64,000 nt of DNA from Aegilops tauschii subsp. strangulata (GCF_002575655.3 NC_053040.3:356250267-356314266); one strand, 5' to 3'; positions 22,901 through 34,350 are shown, counted from the stretch's first letter. A program made the numbers and translations. The notes: generated by a model from the letters alone, not told the origin.

Positions 22901-24773
22901 TACGATTGTGTACAATATCTGACATGCATAATAAAAAATAGTTAGATTTTGTAAGGCCTAAGGGGTGCATGCAAAAATCAAGACTGATGGTAGCAAACGA
23001 GTGGATGGATCCAAAACTAATGATAGCAGGTAGATTATAGCTTCAGTTTAAAAAGATAGACAATGGATCATCTATTGTTTGTTGCCCACCCAACATGAAC
23101 TGCATAGAAGACCCCAGATGAACCAGATAGTAGACAGATACTATTTGTTGCTGGCTCGATATGAGACCCATGGGCAATTCAAAACTCAAGATTGAACGAT
23201 AAAGTAGCAGGTAATAATAACCGATGTATAACGTAAGCAAATACGAAAGACTGTGACCTCTCTTCCAGAACTGTGTAGTCCTCATGTTCATCTGCTCAGT
23301 TGATGATGGTAATGCAGTTGGTGTGGCTGCCGGCAACGGGGAAGATGATCTGAGGCGGCGAAAGGAAGTCTGCAGGGGGGATCTCTGCTGAAGTGAACGC
23401 TTCTGTCGATGGTGCACCTCAGGTCGGGTGGATGATGGCACGGCAGGAGCAGGACATAACACACAGAGTTTTCTTTGACGCCTATCTGAAAATGAAGTAA
23501 ATCTGTAAGGGCTCCTTAGAATTGGAGGATTCTATAAATGCAGGGATAGGAAAAACACAGGAATAGGATAGGAATGCACATGCAAAACAGAGCATTTGGA
23601 AACGTAGGATTTCAGTCAACCTGGGTGTTTGGCTCACATGAATTGGAAAAATAGAGGAATGGAGAAACAAAGTGATGCGACGAGTGTACAACCTCTTTGG
23701 CATAGCCTTGTGCACCTCAGCATCATTGGGTTGGACGTGGAGGATGGTGATGATGCTGGTGTGACTGTCGGAGGCGGGGAAGAAGATCTGAGGCCTCTGG
23801 AAACGGCGCCGAGGGTACTGCTCCGCTGTGATGGACGGTTCTGTCGTTGGAGCAGCTCCGCTAAGGTGTACAGCGACGAGGCTGAAGCATGACAAGACAG
23901 ACAACGTTAATCTGAAGTGGGACCCTAATATCATCTACAATAGATGATGTAAAATACATCACCAAAAAGTGCTAGATGTAAAACGCATCAGCCGCGCCAC
24001 GGCCGCTCCGATAGATGCTGTAAGTACTGTTCACTCTGAACTTAACTGAAGAAAATGAACTTCATAGTCGAAACTGAATTTTACTGTCGAAACTGATTGA
24101 ACTAGTAACAGAGCATTGCAATAGATGTTTAGGGCGTTCGAGCACTAGTAGAAGAGAAGTAGGGATCTAAATCAGCAGACGCTCGAGCAGGGAACGCACT
24201 AGCAGAGAGCAAGTCATGCAGTAGCACCGCGAGCAAGTGCTAAAGCAGCAACTCCTGTAGCTGCCGGAGGTCATGCAGCAGCAGCAGCAGCGCAAGCGAG
24301 AGCAAGAGCAGAAGCATGAACGAAAGCAGGAGCAGTGCAGCAGCGCGACCGACAGCAAGAACAGAGCCGCAGCGCGATCGAGAGCCGGTGCAGCTACAGC
24401 TAGTGCCGTTGTGGAAGTCGCCGCCGAGGAAGCAACGACATGGGGGAGAGACGCCATGGATGATGTGGCCGCCGACGGCGCCGTCAATGGAGACATGCCA
24501 TGTCTGCTCGGTATCGAGCACCGGCAGCCCCGAGAGATTGAATAAAAGATAAAATGCAGCGGTGAGTGCAGAACCTCCTTAGTGGCACCGAGTTGGCCTC
24601 GACTTCATAGGAGGAATTGGTGAGGGTGCTGCGGTTCCGGTGGGGCAGGTCAAGACGGCGCTGTGGGGATTGAGGTGGCGTGATAGACGAGGCGAACGTC
24701 GGGGCAGCTCCTTGGAGGTGGAGGACGGGGCGGCTGATCCGGCGGGACGACGAGATCGACAACGGATCCTCAT
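19917..24773 (-). CDS. CACTA accessory gene, multi-exon (TnpA/ORF2-like)
   Basis: A series of minus-strand exons reads in one direction. The first exon starts with ATG at 24773 (MRIRCRSRRPAGSAAPSS) and holds KELPRRSPRL. Middle exons repeat a module with SGVKTRSSEQ, then VPVEA and SSSEEDSE.DDQSY (near 22240-22090 and 21790-21640, with a weaker relative near 21170). Another exon is acidic (EEDNCSDGDSEGDDHACLPP, 22830-22720). The last (20306 to about 20020) ends with a coiled coil (LLQSQLQAERHQSAVLRQE) common in plant CACTA second proteins. It probably binds DNA at the transposon ends, by analogy. Exact splice sites are uncertain. Upstream sequence to about 25250 is its promoter region. Confidence 0.6.
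21185..22700. repeat. Dispersed short repeats around CATATATGATG in CACTA introns
   Basis: Between the duplicated exons the intron sequence repeats units of about 40-60 bp, built on AATTCACATATATGATG, CTAAACAGGATGGCAT and GACACCATATGCATCATATGA. They are probably subterminal repeats of the left CACTA end. Confidence 0.6.
22421..22581. mobile_element. Stowaway-like MITE in a CACTA intron
   Basis: 161 bp with inverted ends CTCCCTCCGTTCCTAAATAT and a matching 3' end with a few changes. TA flanks it at 22419-22420 and 22582-22583. The whole element folds back on itself. The Tc1/Mariner-type Stowaway assignment follows from the termini and the TA target; it looks like the Thalos type from memory. 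Confidence 0.88.
24268..24292. repeat. CAG/CTG trinucleotide tract
   Basis: Five to six GCA/CAG units in a wider CAG-rich stretch (24190-24380). It lies in the accessory gene of the CACTA, probably in an intron. Confidence 0.6.
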
Positions 24774-25849
24774 CCGGTGCGGTGGATGAGGGACGGCGAG
24801 CTGTTGCGGTGGACGACGTAGTCGGGGAAGAGCCTCCGGCTGGGCGGCGGTCGGGAGGCTGACGGAGGAGCGTGGGGTTTCGCGGGTTTTGGCAGCCTCA
24901 GTGTATGAATGGAGGGGGGCGAAGCGGGAGGGGGGAGCCAAGCTTAGGGATGCGCTTGTCCAAAATGTAGGGTAAGTTACCAGCGTACCCCCACCGGTTT
25001 TGACACCGTGACGTGGAGCTTCATTTCCGGCTGAGGGGTAGAAGGGGGATTTCGCGTGTCTGGGCTGCGGGAGCGATTTCGGATGAGGAGGGAGTTGTGG
25101 CGCGCGTCCAAATTTCGGGATAACAAGGCGCGGCGCGGGTTGAAGAAGCTGGAGTTTCAAAGCAGGTGAGACAAAAGATACTCGAGCTTGAAAATTTCGG
25201 GATAACAAGGTGCGGATTCCTTGTTCGGCAGAACAAACTTAACGTGTAAAAAAACAATTCATAGAAGACACAAGAGAGTCATGTCCCCTTTTACTATATT
25301 GCTATAGATGCCATTGAAAAAACTACAAGAAAAATGTAAAAAAAATCGGGAGAACAAGATTACCCTGCACAGTACCAAATCGATTCGCACTTCCCTCAAC
25401 AACAAAAAAAAACAAATCAATTCCCACCAAAGAAAGAGTAATGTCCCTTTTTATATGATTACAGATGCCATGATCTCGAATTACAATTTTTGAATCCACG
25501 TTATGTTGAATTCAAATATATCGTTAGGTGACCTTGCGGTTTATAATTGATGTAGTCGTACATTTTGATCTTCCATCATATATGAACATTTTACTCCACC
25601 ATGTGAACATATATATTGTCGTCTACCATATGGACTAAATTTGAATCAATTTTCCTTATTTGAATACGATTGTTGTCAAGTTATACAATAATTTAAATAT
25701 TATCTTGATAACAAAAAACATACATATAGTAGTAATCATATTTCACTATGAACTACATGTACCATACGCTCTCCAATTCAAATATTTGTATCCGTTTTAT
25801 GTTGAATTCAAATCATAGTACATTATTGGTCTAGGTAGCGAGATGTTTG

Positions 25850-27905
25850 GGATAATCTAAACCCTGTGTTCATATGTATAATTTTTGGCTGAATTGGGAC
25901 AAGTTTTGGTATAAGCCTCTTGCAAAACCGGAGATTCTCTCAACAAGCCTCGTGGTTCCGAGAGGGAACGTGTCACCTTTGTGTGCGAAACGATATACGC
26001 TGCCTCCCCCCTGATTTTAGTTACAGAGGCAACATAGAACTATATGAGTGCCCTGTTAAATATTGGAATTATTTCGGGTTCATTTGGCCTTTTTATACAT
26101 TAATTGAGTTTCTGGACTTTTAATGTGCATAATCTAAATATGAATTGCATGCACATGCTCCGGTGCACCAAAGTGGGTTGAAAAATCACATGTGTGTCCT
26201 TGGTTGAATTTCTAGGTCCCATGGAAGAAATGAGAATGAAATTCAAACATCTGGGCGTCATGACTCGGCCAAGAACATCGAGAAATTTTGATTTTAAATT
26301 CATGTAAATCCAAAACTCGCCTGGAAATCATGAAACTTGGCATGGTGTCATGTCATGGCACTAACATGTTGTGGTAAAAAATTGGGCCGATTTGGAAGCT
26401 CGTGGTTTTAAGAGGGAACGTGCCACCTTTGAGTGTGAAACGATATACGCTGCCCCCCCCTTGAGTTTCTTAACAAAGGCAACATAGAACTACATTAGTG
26501 ACCTGTTAAATTTTGGAATTATTCCGGGTTTGTTTGTCGTTTTTTATACATTAATTGAGTTTCTGGTCATTTAATGTGCATAAGTCAAATTTGAACTACA
26601 AGCACATGCTCTCGTGCACCAAAGTTGGTTCAAAATTCACATTTGTGTCCTCGGGTGAATTTCTAGGTCCCATGCAAGAAATGAGAATAAAATTAAAACA
26701 TCTCTGCATCATGGCTCGGCCGAGAACATCGAGAAACATGGTTTTAAAATTCTTGTAAATCCAAAACACGTCTGAAAATCATGAAACTTGGCATGGATGT
26801 CATGTCATGGTACTACTATGTTGTGGTAAAAAAATCGGCCGAATAGGAACAGATTTTGGTCTAAGCTTCTTGCAAACCGAAGCTTCTCTCAAGAAGGCTT
26901 GTGGTTCTGAGAGGGAACGTACCACCTTTGAGTGCGGAACGATATACGTTGTCCCCCTTGAGTTTATTTACAAAGGCAACATAGAACTACATGAGTGCCC
27001 TGTTAAATTTTGGAATTATTCCGGCTTCGTTTGGCCTTATTTACACATTAATTGAGTTTTTGTTCATTTACTGTGCATAATTCAAATTTGAACTACAAGC
27101 ACATGCTCCCATGCACCAAAGTTGGTTGAAAAATCACATTTGTGTCCTCGGGTGAATTTCTACTCCCTCCTTCCATCTATATCGGTCCTAATGCGTTTTT
27201 CGAGGCTAACTTTGACCAAACGTTAGACCAATAATATATGACATGCAACTTACACAAAGCATACCTTCAAATTTGTATGTCAAAGGAGCTTCCAATAATA
27301 TAATTTTCATATTATACATCTCATGTGCTATTAATCTTGTCAATAGTCAAAGGCTGTCTTGAAAAACACATTAGGCCCTATATAGATGGAAGGAGGGAGT
27401 AGGTCCCATGCAAAAAATGAGAATAAAATTCAAACATCTGGGCATCGTGGCTCGGTCGAGAACATTGAGAAACTTGGTTTTAAAATCATGAAACTTGGCA
27501 AGGTGTCATGTCATGGTAGTACCATGTCGTGGTAAAAAAATTGGCCGAATAGGAACAAATTTTGGTATAAGCTTCTTGCAAATCGGAGCTTATCTCAAGA
27601 AGGCTCATGGTTCTGGGAGGGAACGTGTCACCTTTGTGTGCATAATTCAAATTTGAAATACAAGCACATGTTCCGGTGCACCAAAGTTGGTTGAAAAATC
27701 ACATGTGTGTCCTCGGGTAAATTTCTAGGTTCCATGCAAGAAATGGGAATGAAATTCAAAATTCTGGGCGTCGTGGCTGGGTTTGAAACATTGAGAAACT
27801 TAGTTTTTTAATTCCTGTAAATCCAAAACACGCATGAAAATAATGAAACTTGGCTTGGTGCCATGACATGGCACCAACATGCTGTGGTAAATTTGCAGTC
27901 CGATT
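25850..27905. repeat. Tandem array of a 450-500 bp unit inside the CACTA
   Basis: Four copies of a unit with the anchor AGAGGGAACGTG at about 25961, 26411, 26910 and 27615. Spacing is 450 and 499 bp, then 705 bp because the third copy holds a 237-bp MITE. Each unit includes ACGATATACG, GGCAACATAGAACTA, GTGCACCAAAGT and GAATTTCTAGGTCCCATG. The last copy is partial. No reading frame is conserved. Confidence 0.85.
27163..27399. mobile_element. Second Stowaway-like MITE, inside the tandem array
   Basis: 237 bp with ends CTCCCTCCTTCCATCTATAT and the inverted GGAAGGAGGGAG, flanked by TA on both sides. The sister repeat units read GAATTTCTAGGTCCC at the same place, so the empty site is visible in the array and confirms the exact borders. 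Confidence 0.92.
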
Positions 27906-28739
27906 TGCGAAGGCGCACACATTAACAATCAACAAAGTCATTTTGGAACAAGTGTTGTCATGTTACAATCGGAAACACAGGTATTATTGAAACCGTGGGC
28001 GTTCTACTTACTAGTACCATTTACGTGCCGCCACACGTCCCCATTTTTTATTAGCTAGGAGGCGCCGTGCAGGGTAGCTATTTGAGTACGAGAGGCGTGC
28101 GATCAGACCCCTGCGCGTGCTTATCGAGAGGACAGCCCTTTGACCTCCATCTACCGTCCACCTCTCTCCCAAGGTCTCCATTAATGGCGCCCGAGCCTCT
28201 GTTTAATGGCGTGGCTATGTCTCACTCGACTGAGATTTAAGAGAGAAAAAAGAAAATCTGAAAGCACGGATCTTGATGTAAGATCCGACGGACCTATATA
28301 GCATCTACTGCGACTTATAGCAAGACTGATGAATATATAAGGACGATTAAATTTTTTTTGATCAAAGAAGGGCTTGCCCCTTCCGATTTTCATTACTGAA
28401 AACCACCACAATTCACAAGAAGTTCAGCACAACTCGTTGAGAAACCACAATTCAAGGGGCGGAGGCACAAGGGGCAGTGGAGCACGGTGAGGTCCATCGA
28501 GACCTTAGAGAGCTCCATCGCCGGGTCTTGTTCGGTCTGCATGATCTCGCCCTCCTCGTGCACAACCATCTCTCGACTTGGGCCGGGGTATTACAAAGCT
28601 TTACGGTCACATATTTTATACTACTTCAAGGTGCATTAAATCAACACATGCAAGTATCAAAAGGAGAGTCATGGCATGCATGCATGCGTTGTAATTAATG
28701 CATCGGTAAACGCAAATTATTGAAATATATCGAGTGCAA

Positions 28740-29105
28740 TGCTTTGATGTGTCGCGTCAACTCGTACATCAACGAGAAGTTTGGTTATCCTCTCCCTCAC
28801 GGACTTAACTGCACCTGCCTTTGGCTGTATGACAGGTTGGCCACACACCTGTCGGGCCCACCTGTCATACACGCAAAGGCAGGAGCGTCCCTCCCTCGCC
28901 CATGAGCGTGGTGGCTGGCAAGACTAGGAGAAGCTTTCGCTATAGGCTCTCCCTCCCGCACACGGTGGACATGCAGCAGTTCAATCGGTGTCAGATGGCC
29001 AGAAGCGTATTGTAGTACTCCTCCAGTGCAGCAGTACTCCATGATTGTTCGACTTCCCGAAGAGGCGAAGAGCCAAGCGCAGCCCGGACGCTCGTGTGGC
29101 AGTTT
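28740..29105. repeat. Module M1, copy 1 (with hairpin insert)
   Basis: Begins GATGTGTCGCGTCAACTCG and ends with TTGTTCGACTTCCCGAAGAGG and the following 40 bp. Related copies lie at 29457-29705 and 33902-34125. Copy 1 is longer because about 100 bp with a foldback (28811-28886) is inserted in it. Confidence 0.7.
28811..28886. ncRNA. Foldback hairpin 1 (possible small-RNA precursor)
   Basis: The left arm GCACCTGCCTTTGGCTGTAT pairs with the right arm ending ACGCAAAGGCAGGAGCG. The stem is about 35 bp with a few mismatches and a loop of roughly 10 bases. 33 bases of the left arm recur exactly, inverted, in hairpin 2. Size and stem would fit a microRNA-like precursor or a tiny foldback transposon. 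Its insertion into module M1, absent from the other two M1 copies, favours a mobile foldback. Confidence 0.45.
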
Positions 29106-29456
29106 CATGTGTAGTGTAGTCTAGGATAGCGTGTACCGTGCCTGTAATCTTAAAATCGTTGGGGTCGGCTCCATGCTATGTGGTCGTCTCGAAGTTTAAA
29201 AAAAAATTAAAATAGTCTTCTGGCCCTACCTGACACCCCGGTGATTGTAGTTTGCACGCTCATCTGGTCAAGACAGGAATATATATTTTAATTTGTTTTT
29301 TGTCGAAAAGGGGGGACTCCCCGACCTCTGCATCAGAACCATGCATACGGCCACATATATTTTAATTTGTGGTGGGTAAATGTTAGAGGTTGCAGCAAAA
29401 ATATTGTACACTGCGGGTCTTTCAGCCAAGTTTAGAGGCAAGCATGTCGGGCCAGT

Positions 29457-29705
29457 GCTATGATGTGTCGCGTCAACTCGTACAACGAGGAGAAGCTTGA
29501 TTTTACTACACGCCTTCTCCCTCACCCATGCGCGCGGTTGCTCGCAAACGAGGACAGGCTTTTGCTTAGTAGTACTTCTACAACAAGCTATCTGTCCCGC
29601 TCGCGGTGGACGGACATGCAGCAGTGGATTCGACACTGTAGAAGCAGTAGTAGTAACATCATTGTTCGTCTTCTCGAAGAGGCGAAGAGCTAAGCGCAAA
29701 CCGAA
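29457..29705. repeat. Module M1, copy 2
   Basis: Same module as 28740-29105 without the foldback insert: GATGTGTCGCGTCAACTCGTAC, a central part with TGGACGGACATGCAGCAG, then ATTGTTCGTCTTCTCGAAGA. Confidence 0.7.
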
Positions 29706-29836
29706 CGTTGCAGTTGCGAACATTGGAGCACGCATATAGCCAGGCTCTTGCATGAGACAAAATTGCTATGTGAGCCCACTATTGTACTAGTACGTACAAC
29801 TACTTGCTAGTATAGCCTGTAAACCAGAAAGGAGTA

Positions 29837-29935
29837 TTTACCCTTCTAGAGATTTCAACAAGTGACTAGACTACACCGAGACGGAGTACATATGGAGCAA
29901 AATGAGTGAATCTGCACCGTAAATAAATACGTACT
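29837..29935. repeat. Degenerate MITE fragment
   Basis: GAGATTTCAACAAGTGACTA and AAAATGAGTGAATCTGCAC match the inverted middle of the Stowaway-like element at 22421-22581. The ends are eroded. Confidence 0.55.
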
Positions 29936-30135
29936 AGTTCTATCGTTTTCCTCTCCGAGGTGCACAATATTGAGTATACTGACTAGTCTCTTTTTGACAC
30001 GCATTTACGTTTTTTTACACAGTACAGACGCAAGCGCTCATATACACGCGCATACACTCACCCCTATGAACGCACACAAGCACGACACTATCATCTTGAA
30101 ATTTACGAAGTCACCATAGACACCTCGTTGTCGAC

Positions 30136-30385
30136 AATGTAGGAAAATTATGAGGGGGGTCCCTCCAACAGTGTTCCTTGGCTCGCACCTAGCATCACGG
30201 TGGTCGAACTTAGAGTCATTCATCTGGTACACGTGGCATCTCAGATCTGGACACAAGGTGACGCGACCTCTCACTTCCTCCGCCATTTGAAGCGGCGCGC
30301 CGGTGGAGGGCTAGCATACTCCAATATTAGGTTGGCTCTATGTGATGTGGCAACTTCATATACTAACCGGATGCTGGCTATACTC
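30136..30385. repeat. Module M2, copy 1
   Basis: 250 bp from AATGTAGGAAAATTATG to ATGCTGGCTATACT, nearly identical to 34351-34602 (a handful of differences and a 3-bp indel). It marks a recent internal duplication in the CACTA cargo. Confidence 0.85.
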
Positions 30386-30560
30386 CCTCTGTAAATAAAT
30401 ACATGGTGTATTGTTTTATTCCTATCGGTGAGGTAACTTAATGTCTTTTTGCTACTTAATAGGATTACATGCAATGAACTAACCACCGCATGTGATGTTT
30501 GGTAGTCTCAAGTCATTGAAAGGATGCACGGGCACGGAGGGGGACGCAGCTTCATTGACT

Positions 30561-30644
30561 TACTGCACCTGCCTTTGGGTGTATGACACGTGGGTCCAAT
30601 AGGTGGCTGGCCAACCTGTCATACAGCCAAAGGCAGGTGCAGTA
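30561..30644. ncRNA. Foldback hairpin 2, relative of hairpin 1
   Basis: TACTGCACCTGCCTTTGG at the left pairs with CCAAAGGCAGGTGCAGTA at the right; the stem continues inward with a few mismatches. The right arm, read on the minus strand, is identical over 33 bases to the left arm of hairpin 1. It sits about 60 bp upstream of the TATA box of the 191-aa gene. Confidence 0.5.
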
Positions 30645-30703
30645 GAGGGGCGAGGAGTAGATGGCCAACACGCACGTGAATTCAACGCAGTCTGCACTTC
30701 TCA

Positions 30704-30710
30704 TATAAAG
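30704..30710 (+). promoter_or_regulatory. TATA box for the 191-aa gene
   Basis: TATAAAG lies 100 bp before the ATG at 30810, followed by a C/A-rich leader without upstream ATG except in CCTATGCACC. Spacing is right for a plant core promoter. Confidence 0.55.
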
Positions 30711-30809
30711 GCTCCCGCCAGTCCAATCTACGAAATCCTACGCACCTATGCACCTAAGGGCAAGAGTGATCACTCCAATCACAAGATCAGTTGACTAGAA
30801 GCTAGACCC

Positions 30810-31385
30810 ATGGAGGCGATGAGCGCGAGCATCAGCCGGCTATGCCAGATGGTCCACGACGCCGGCCTGCATCCTGGCACCGAGGAATGTCTCCAGGTAG
30901 TGCTTGAGGCCGCCAGGGCGAGGGGCCGCTTGGACGACAGCTTCGTCTCCTTGTTCGACGAGGTCCTCGTCGGCTTCCTCGACAAGTTCACCGTTGTCAA
31001 GAAGCTCGCGGACGACCTTGACGTACGCCTCCAGCCCACGCGCCCAGGCTCTGCGATGCCTGCCACCCTCAACAGCCTCTATGGTGACAACCTCTTCGAC
31101 ACACTGGTGGCCCTGCGACTGCCCGCCGTCGCGCCGGAGAATGTCCACCTCGAGGTCGCGCTCGCCGAGCAGCGCCTAGTGCAGCAAGAGACCATCGACA
31201 TAATCACCCACGTCTACGCGCAAATCGTCCACAAGGACTACTACGTGCAAGAGGAGGACGATAGGACGCTGGCTTCTTGGACCGCAGGGCAACCTTGGAC
31301 GGCATTGTTTAGAAGCACGTTGAGCTTGCCGCCAACGCCGCTGCTCCTCACACGTCGGTTGGTGACCCGGTGCACTAGGGCGTGA
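30810..31385 (+). CDS. Unrecognised 191-aa protein in the CACTA cargo
   Basis: Single exon, ATG at 30810, GC-rich in the third position unlike its AT-rich surroundings, which suggests a real or recently real coding sequence. The protein looks soluble and helical: acidic and Leu-rich (CQMVHDAGLHPGTEECLQV, LFDEVLVGFLDKFTVVKKLA). The C-terminal 30 residues change composition (Thr/Leu/Arg-rich), which may be a frameshifted or read-through tail. No signal peptide, membrane segment or motif I know. I cannot assign a family. The ATG at 30810 is followed at once by a second Met codon (MEAM). Confidence 0.5.
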   Translation: MEAMSASISRLCQMVHDAGLHPGTEECLQVVLEAARARGRLDDSFVSLFDEVLVGFLDKFTVVKKLADDLDVRLQPTRPGSAMPATLNSLYGDNLFDTLVALRLPAVAPENVHLEVALAEQRLVQQETIDIITHVYAQIVHKDYYVQEEDDRTLASWTAGQPWTALFRSTLSLPPTPLLLTRRLVTRCTRA

Positions 31386-33504
31386 GGATGTCGTTGATGG
31401 ATCCGTATGTATCTTTATCTTTCCATCAAATCCATGTAGTATTATATGGTACTACTAGTAATTATCTTACCTTTCGCATCAACTTCATAATTTTCCTACG
31501 TACTCCATGCATGAACCGTGCCAGAACCAAACTTATTACTCTAGGGAAAATCATTATTTCTATCTATCGGTCGCCCCATGGAGCAGAACCAAATTTTACA
31601 AGTTACAAGTTCAAAAGGAAAAGCCTGCCGTGTTCGTGTCGCACCCGCACACGGTTTGTCCGGCACGCCGCTCAAGGGGAATGTGTGTTGTGTTGCATTT
31701 TCGCTTACAAGTGGGACCGCAGTTGAGCAAACCGAATATCGGCAACCCCCACCCCGCCCACCGCGCAATGGCTGAGAAAACAGGAGGTTGAAGAGATGGC
31801 TGTAGCTAGCACGGACTCCAAGAAAATTGGTGTCGGATGGGACTCGTGTGGGTGGCGTGTGCCGTACTGCTAGACATGAATGCTAGATATGGCCCATGCC
31901 ACCCCACTATATCGAGGTGCTGGTTACTCCACTATATCGAGTACGTAGAACAAATTTCCTGGAGTCCGTGCTCGGCCCTCCTCTATCTCTCTTCTCAGCC
32001 AGCCAGCTGACGCGCGGAGCCCATCGTCTGTTTGCTCATATGCGGTCCCACATGTCAGTGAAAACGCAAGAGGACCCACTGAACCTGCACATCTTTCACC
32101 TCGACGTGCTGGTGATGAAAAACAAATGCAATAAAGATCTTCGGTGGCCGCTTTTGGAGTTACTCAAGAGTAGTAAGATTTTATTTACAGTTTAACCCAA
32201 GATGCACATCACGTGGCTTCACCTACCACTCTATTTTCTTGCATGACACGACCTAGATGCTGGATGTCCCACATGTCGGCAAAAGGAGGAAGAACTCGAC
32301 CAAATCTTCGGTTGTGCTCTCGGATTAGACTAGTCGTGCCAACTTAAAATTTTATTGTGTAGAATGGATGCAAGTTTTGGTATTGGGAAGAAGAGTACAA
32401 TGATATATTGATAGAGCACAATTTAGTAGATGTTCTAGCACTTTTAGCTAGCATAGAGGATAGAGATGAGACTAGTGCACTTGTTGATAGAATAGAGGCT
32501 AGACACGTCTACTTCTTTACACTCAAAGAAGAAAGAAGCACGCAAGATCGAGCCTTCGCAGATCAACAATGAATGCATCGAGAAGGCACTAATCCAACTT
32601 ACAGGAGTAGTTATGGAAGTTGGATATCTTCTAAAATGTATTCTTGTGGTTCTTGTTTTCTTTGGTCTTGCTTTTCTAGTCAAAATTTTGGTGATGTATT
32701 TCCATGTACCAAAAAATCAATGATGAAAAAATATATGTGTTTGCAAAGAAAAATGTACGCGGCCGGGATGCGATCGCGCGTTCGGCGCACGACCACCGCA
32801 TCCGAGAAATGGCCCGGACACGACCCCATTGCCCTACCCAAACGGACAGAACCCGGGCAAAACAGAGGTACGTTTGGGGTCGTGCGTTGGAGTTGGCCTT
32901 ACAAGTGGGACCGCAGTTGAGGAAACCGACTATCGGCAAACCCCCACCTCGCCCGCCGCGCGATGGCTGAGTTAGAGAAACGACTAGGTTGAAGAGATTG
33001 CTGTAGCACGGACTCCAAGAAATATGGTGTCAGATGGAAGTCGTGCTGGTGGTGTGTGCCGTACTCCTGGACGTGAATGCTTGTTCTGGCCCATGCCACC
33101 CTACTACTCCTAGTACTACTTATAGTAGTAGTATCGAGGATTCGAGGTGCTGGTTACGTACAGCGAACACATTAACATATGGCCCACCTCACACTGTGGC
33201 CAAATTTCCTGGAGTCTGTGCTAGGTTAAAAAGTGTTCTTTGTGAGGATGGGTGGCTGGTCTCAAGTTAAAAAATTGTTGTATTACGTACATAGACGTAG
33301 AGATAGTGCAGCATGTGAAGCTAGTACAAATAGTGTACTATTGTTGATTGGCCTCATCCGATAACCTGTTGCAATGCATGTACAATTATGTATTCGGAAA
33401 ATATTTTTTTGCCTCGTCGCAGCACCCACTCAGAGAAGCTACTCGATAGCCATTCATAAATTTAGTAAGTTTATCACAAGCATATCATTTTATTACATAG
33501 AACA
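31386..33504. other. CACTA cargo without clear genes; holds module M3 twice
   Basis: AT-rich sequence with GC-rich patches. Module M3 occurs at 31704-31910 and 32898-33106 (CTTACAAGTGGGACCGCAG to GGCCCATGCCACCC). Between them, 32344-32720 has short open frames and resembles a transcribed 3' region, without a motif I can name. Nothing else is supported. Confidence 0.45.
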
Positions 33505-33880
33505 GGTCATCAACCCACAACAACAACGAGGATAGATTATAAATACTAAAGTTTTCATCACACAACAAATAACAAGCAATGAAATGAACTTCAACTCAAC
33601 CAATCCTCGGCGTTGGAAACGCTTGCTTTGAACCACAAGTGATTCTCTGGGAAGGGCCAGCAATTGTAAATCTCGAGGCCAACGCAGGACTGATCATCTT
33701 GGCTGAAGTGGCCTACTATATCATGACCAGGGTAGGTAACCACCGAAATGTCCGACGTATAGATACAGTTGCTTCTCATAAATGGTGGTAACGTTGTGTC
33801 AACAGCAGCTGGATCGGCTTTCACCATCATTGGATAGTTTTGTCCAAGGAAGAGCTAGTTTACTCCAAGAACGAGTTTAC
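33505..33880 (-). pseudogene. Truncated second copy of the DUF295-like gene (3' end)
   Basis: The minus strand repeats the last 79 codons and the 3' flank of the gene at 34824-36116. The conserved block MRSNCIYTSD and the end SNAEDWLS are present, with scattered substitutions and small indels. It breaks off near 33880 upstream of TCCAAGGAAGAG and joins module M1. It is a dead gene fragment, created by duplication inside the CACTA. Confidence 0.8.
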
Positions 33881-33901
33881 TCCAAGAGTACTAATAAATA
33901 A

Positions 33902-34125
33902 CTTTGATGTGTCCTGTCAACTCGCAGAACGACGAGAAGCTTGCTTACTACGCCTTCTCCCTCGCCAACGCGTGCGCGGTGGCTCCCAGCACGAGGAGAA
34001 ACTTTTGCTTACAAGCGGTGGACGTGCAGCAGTTCATTTGGTGTCAGATTGCCAGAAGTACTACTGTAGTACCGTCATTATTGTTCGACTTCCGGAAGAG
34101 GAGAAGAGCCAAGCGCAAGGTCACC
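33902..34125. repeat. Module M1, copy 3
   Basis: GATGTGTCCTGTCAACTCGC to GACTTCCGGAAGAGGAGAAG, related to 28740-29105 and 29457-29705 and lacking the foldback. Confidence 0.65.
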
Positions 34126-34350
34126 TACTATCCTAGTACAGTACTACTATAGCCAAAGCTGGTCCACCTTTTTAGAGCATGGTTAATAAATATAGGCGGC
34201 TCTTGCAGCGGCACATCATTTAGAGCAAGTACTCTCTTCGTAGGAACAAAGGAAGTGAAAGAAAAGTTGGAGTGGATGCTAGATTGCCAATTAAAAGATG
34301 ATTACATAGGAAAAAATCGTATAGCATTCTATCCTATGAATCAAACGACC

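Noticed and set aside
24273..24545. Plus-strand frame with a poly-Gln start
   Set aside because: Arises from the CAG tract in an intron-like part of the CACTA accessory gene, with no promoter or conserved motif.
28345..28470. Possible retroposon end (TTTTTTTTGATCAAAGAAGGG)
   Set aside because: The T-run and text are familiar from plant repeats, but no borders can be shown.
30008..30135. Possible SINE or other dispersed repeat (ACAGACGCAAGCGCTCATAT)
   Set aside because: It looks like a common Triticeae dispersed repeat, but I could not find ends, a poly-A tail or target duplication, so I did not list it as an element.
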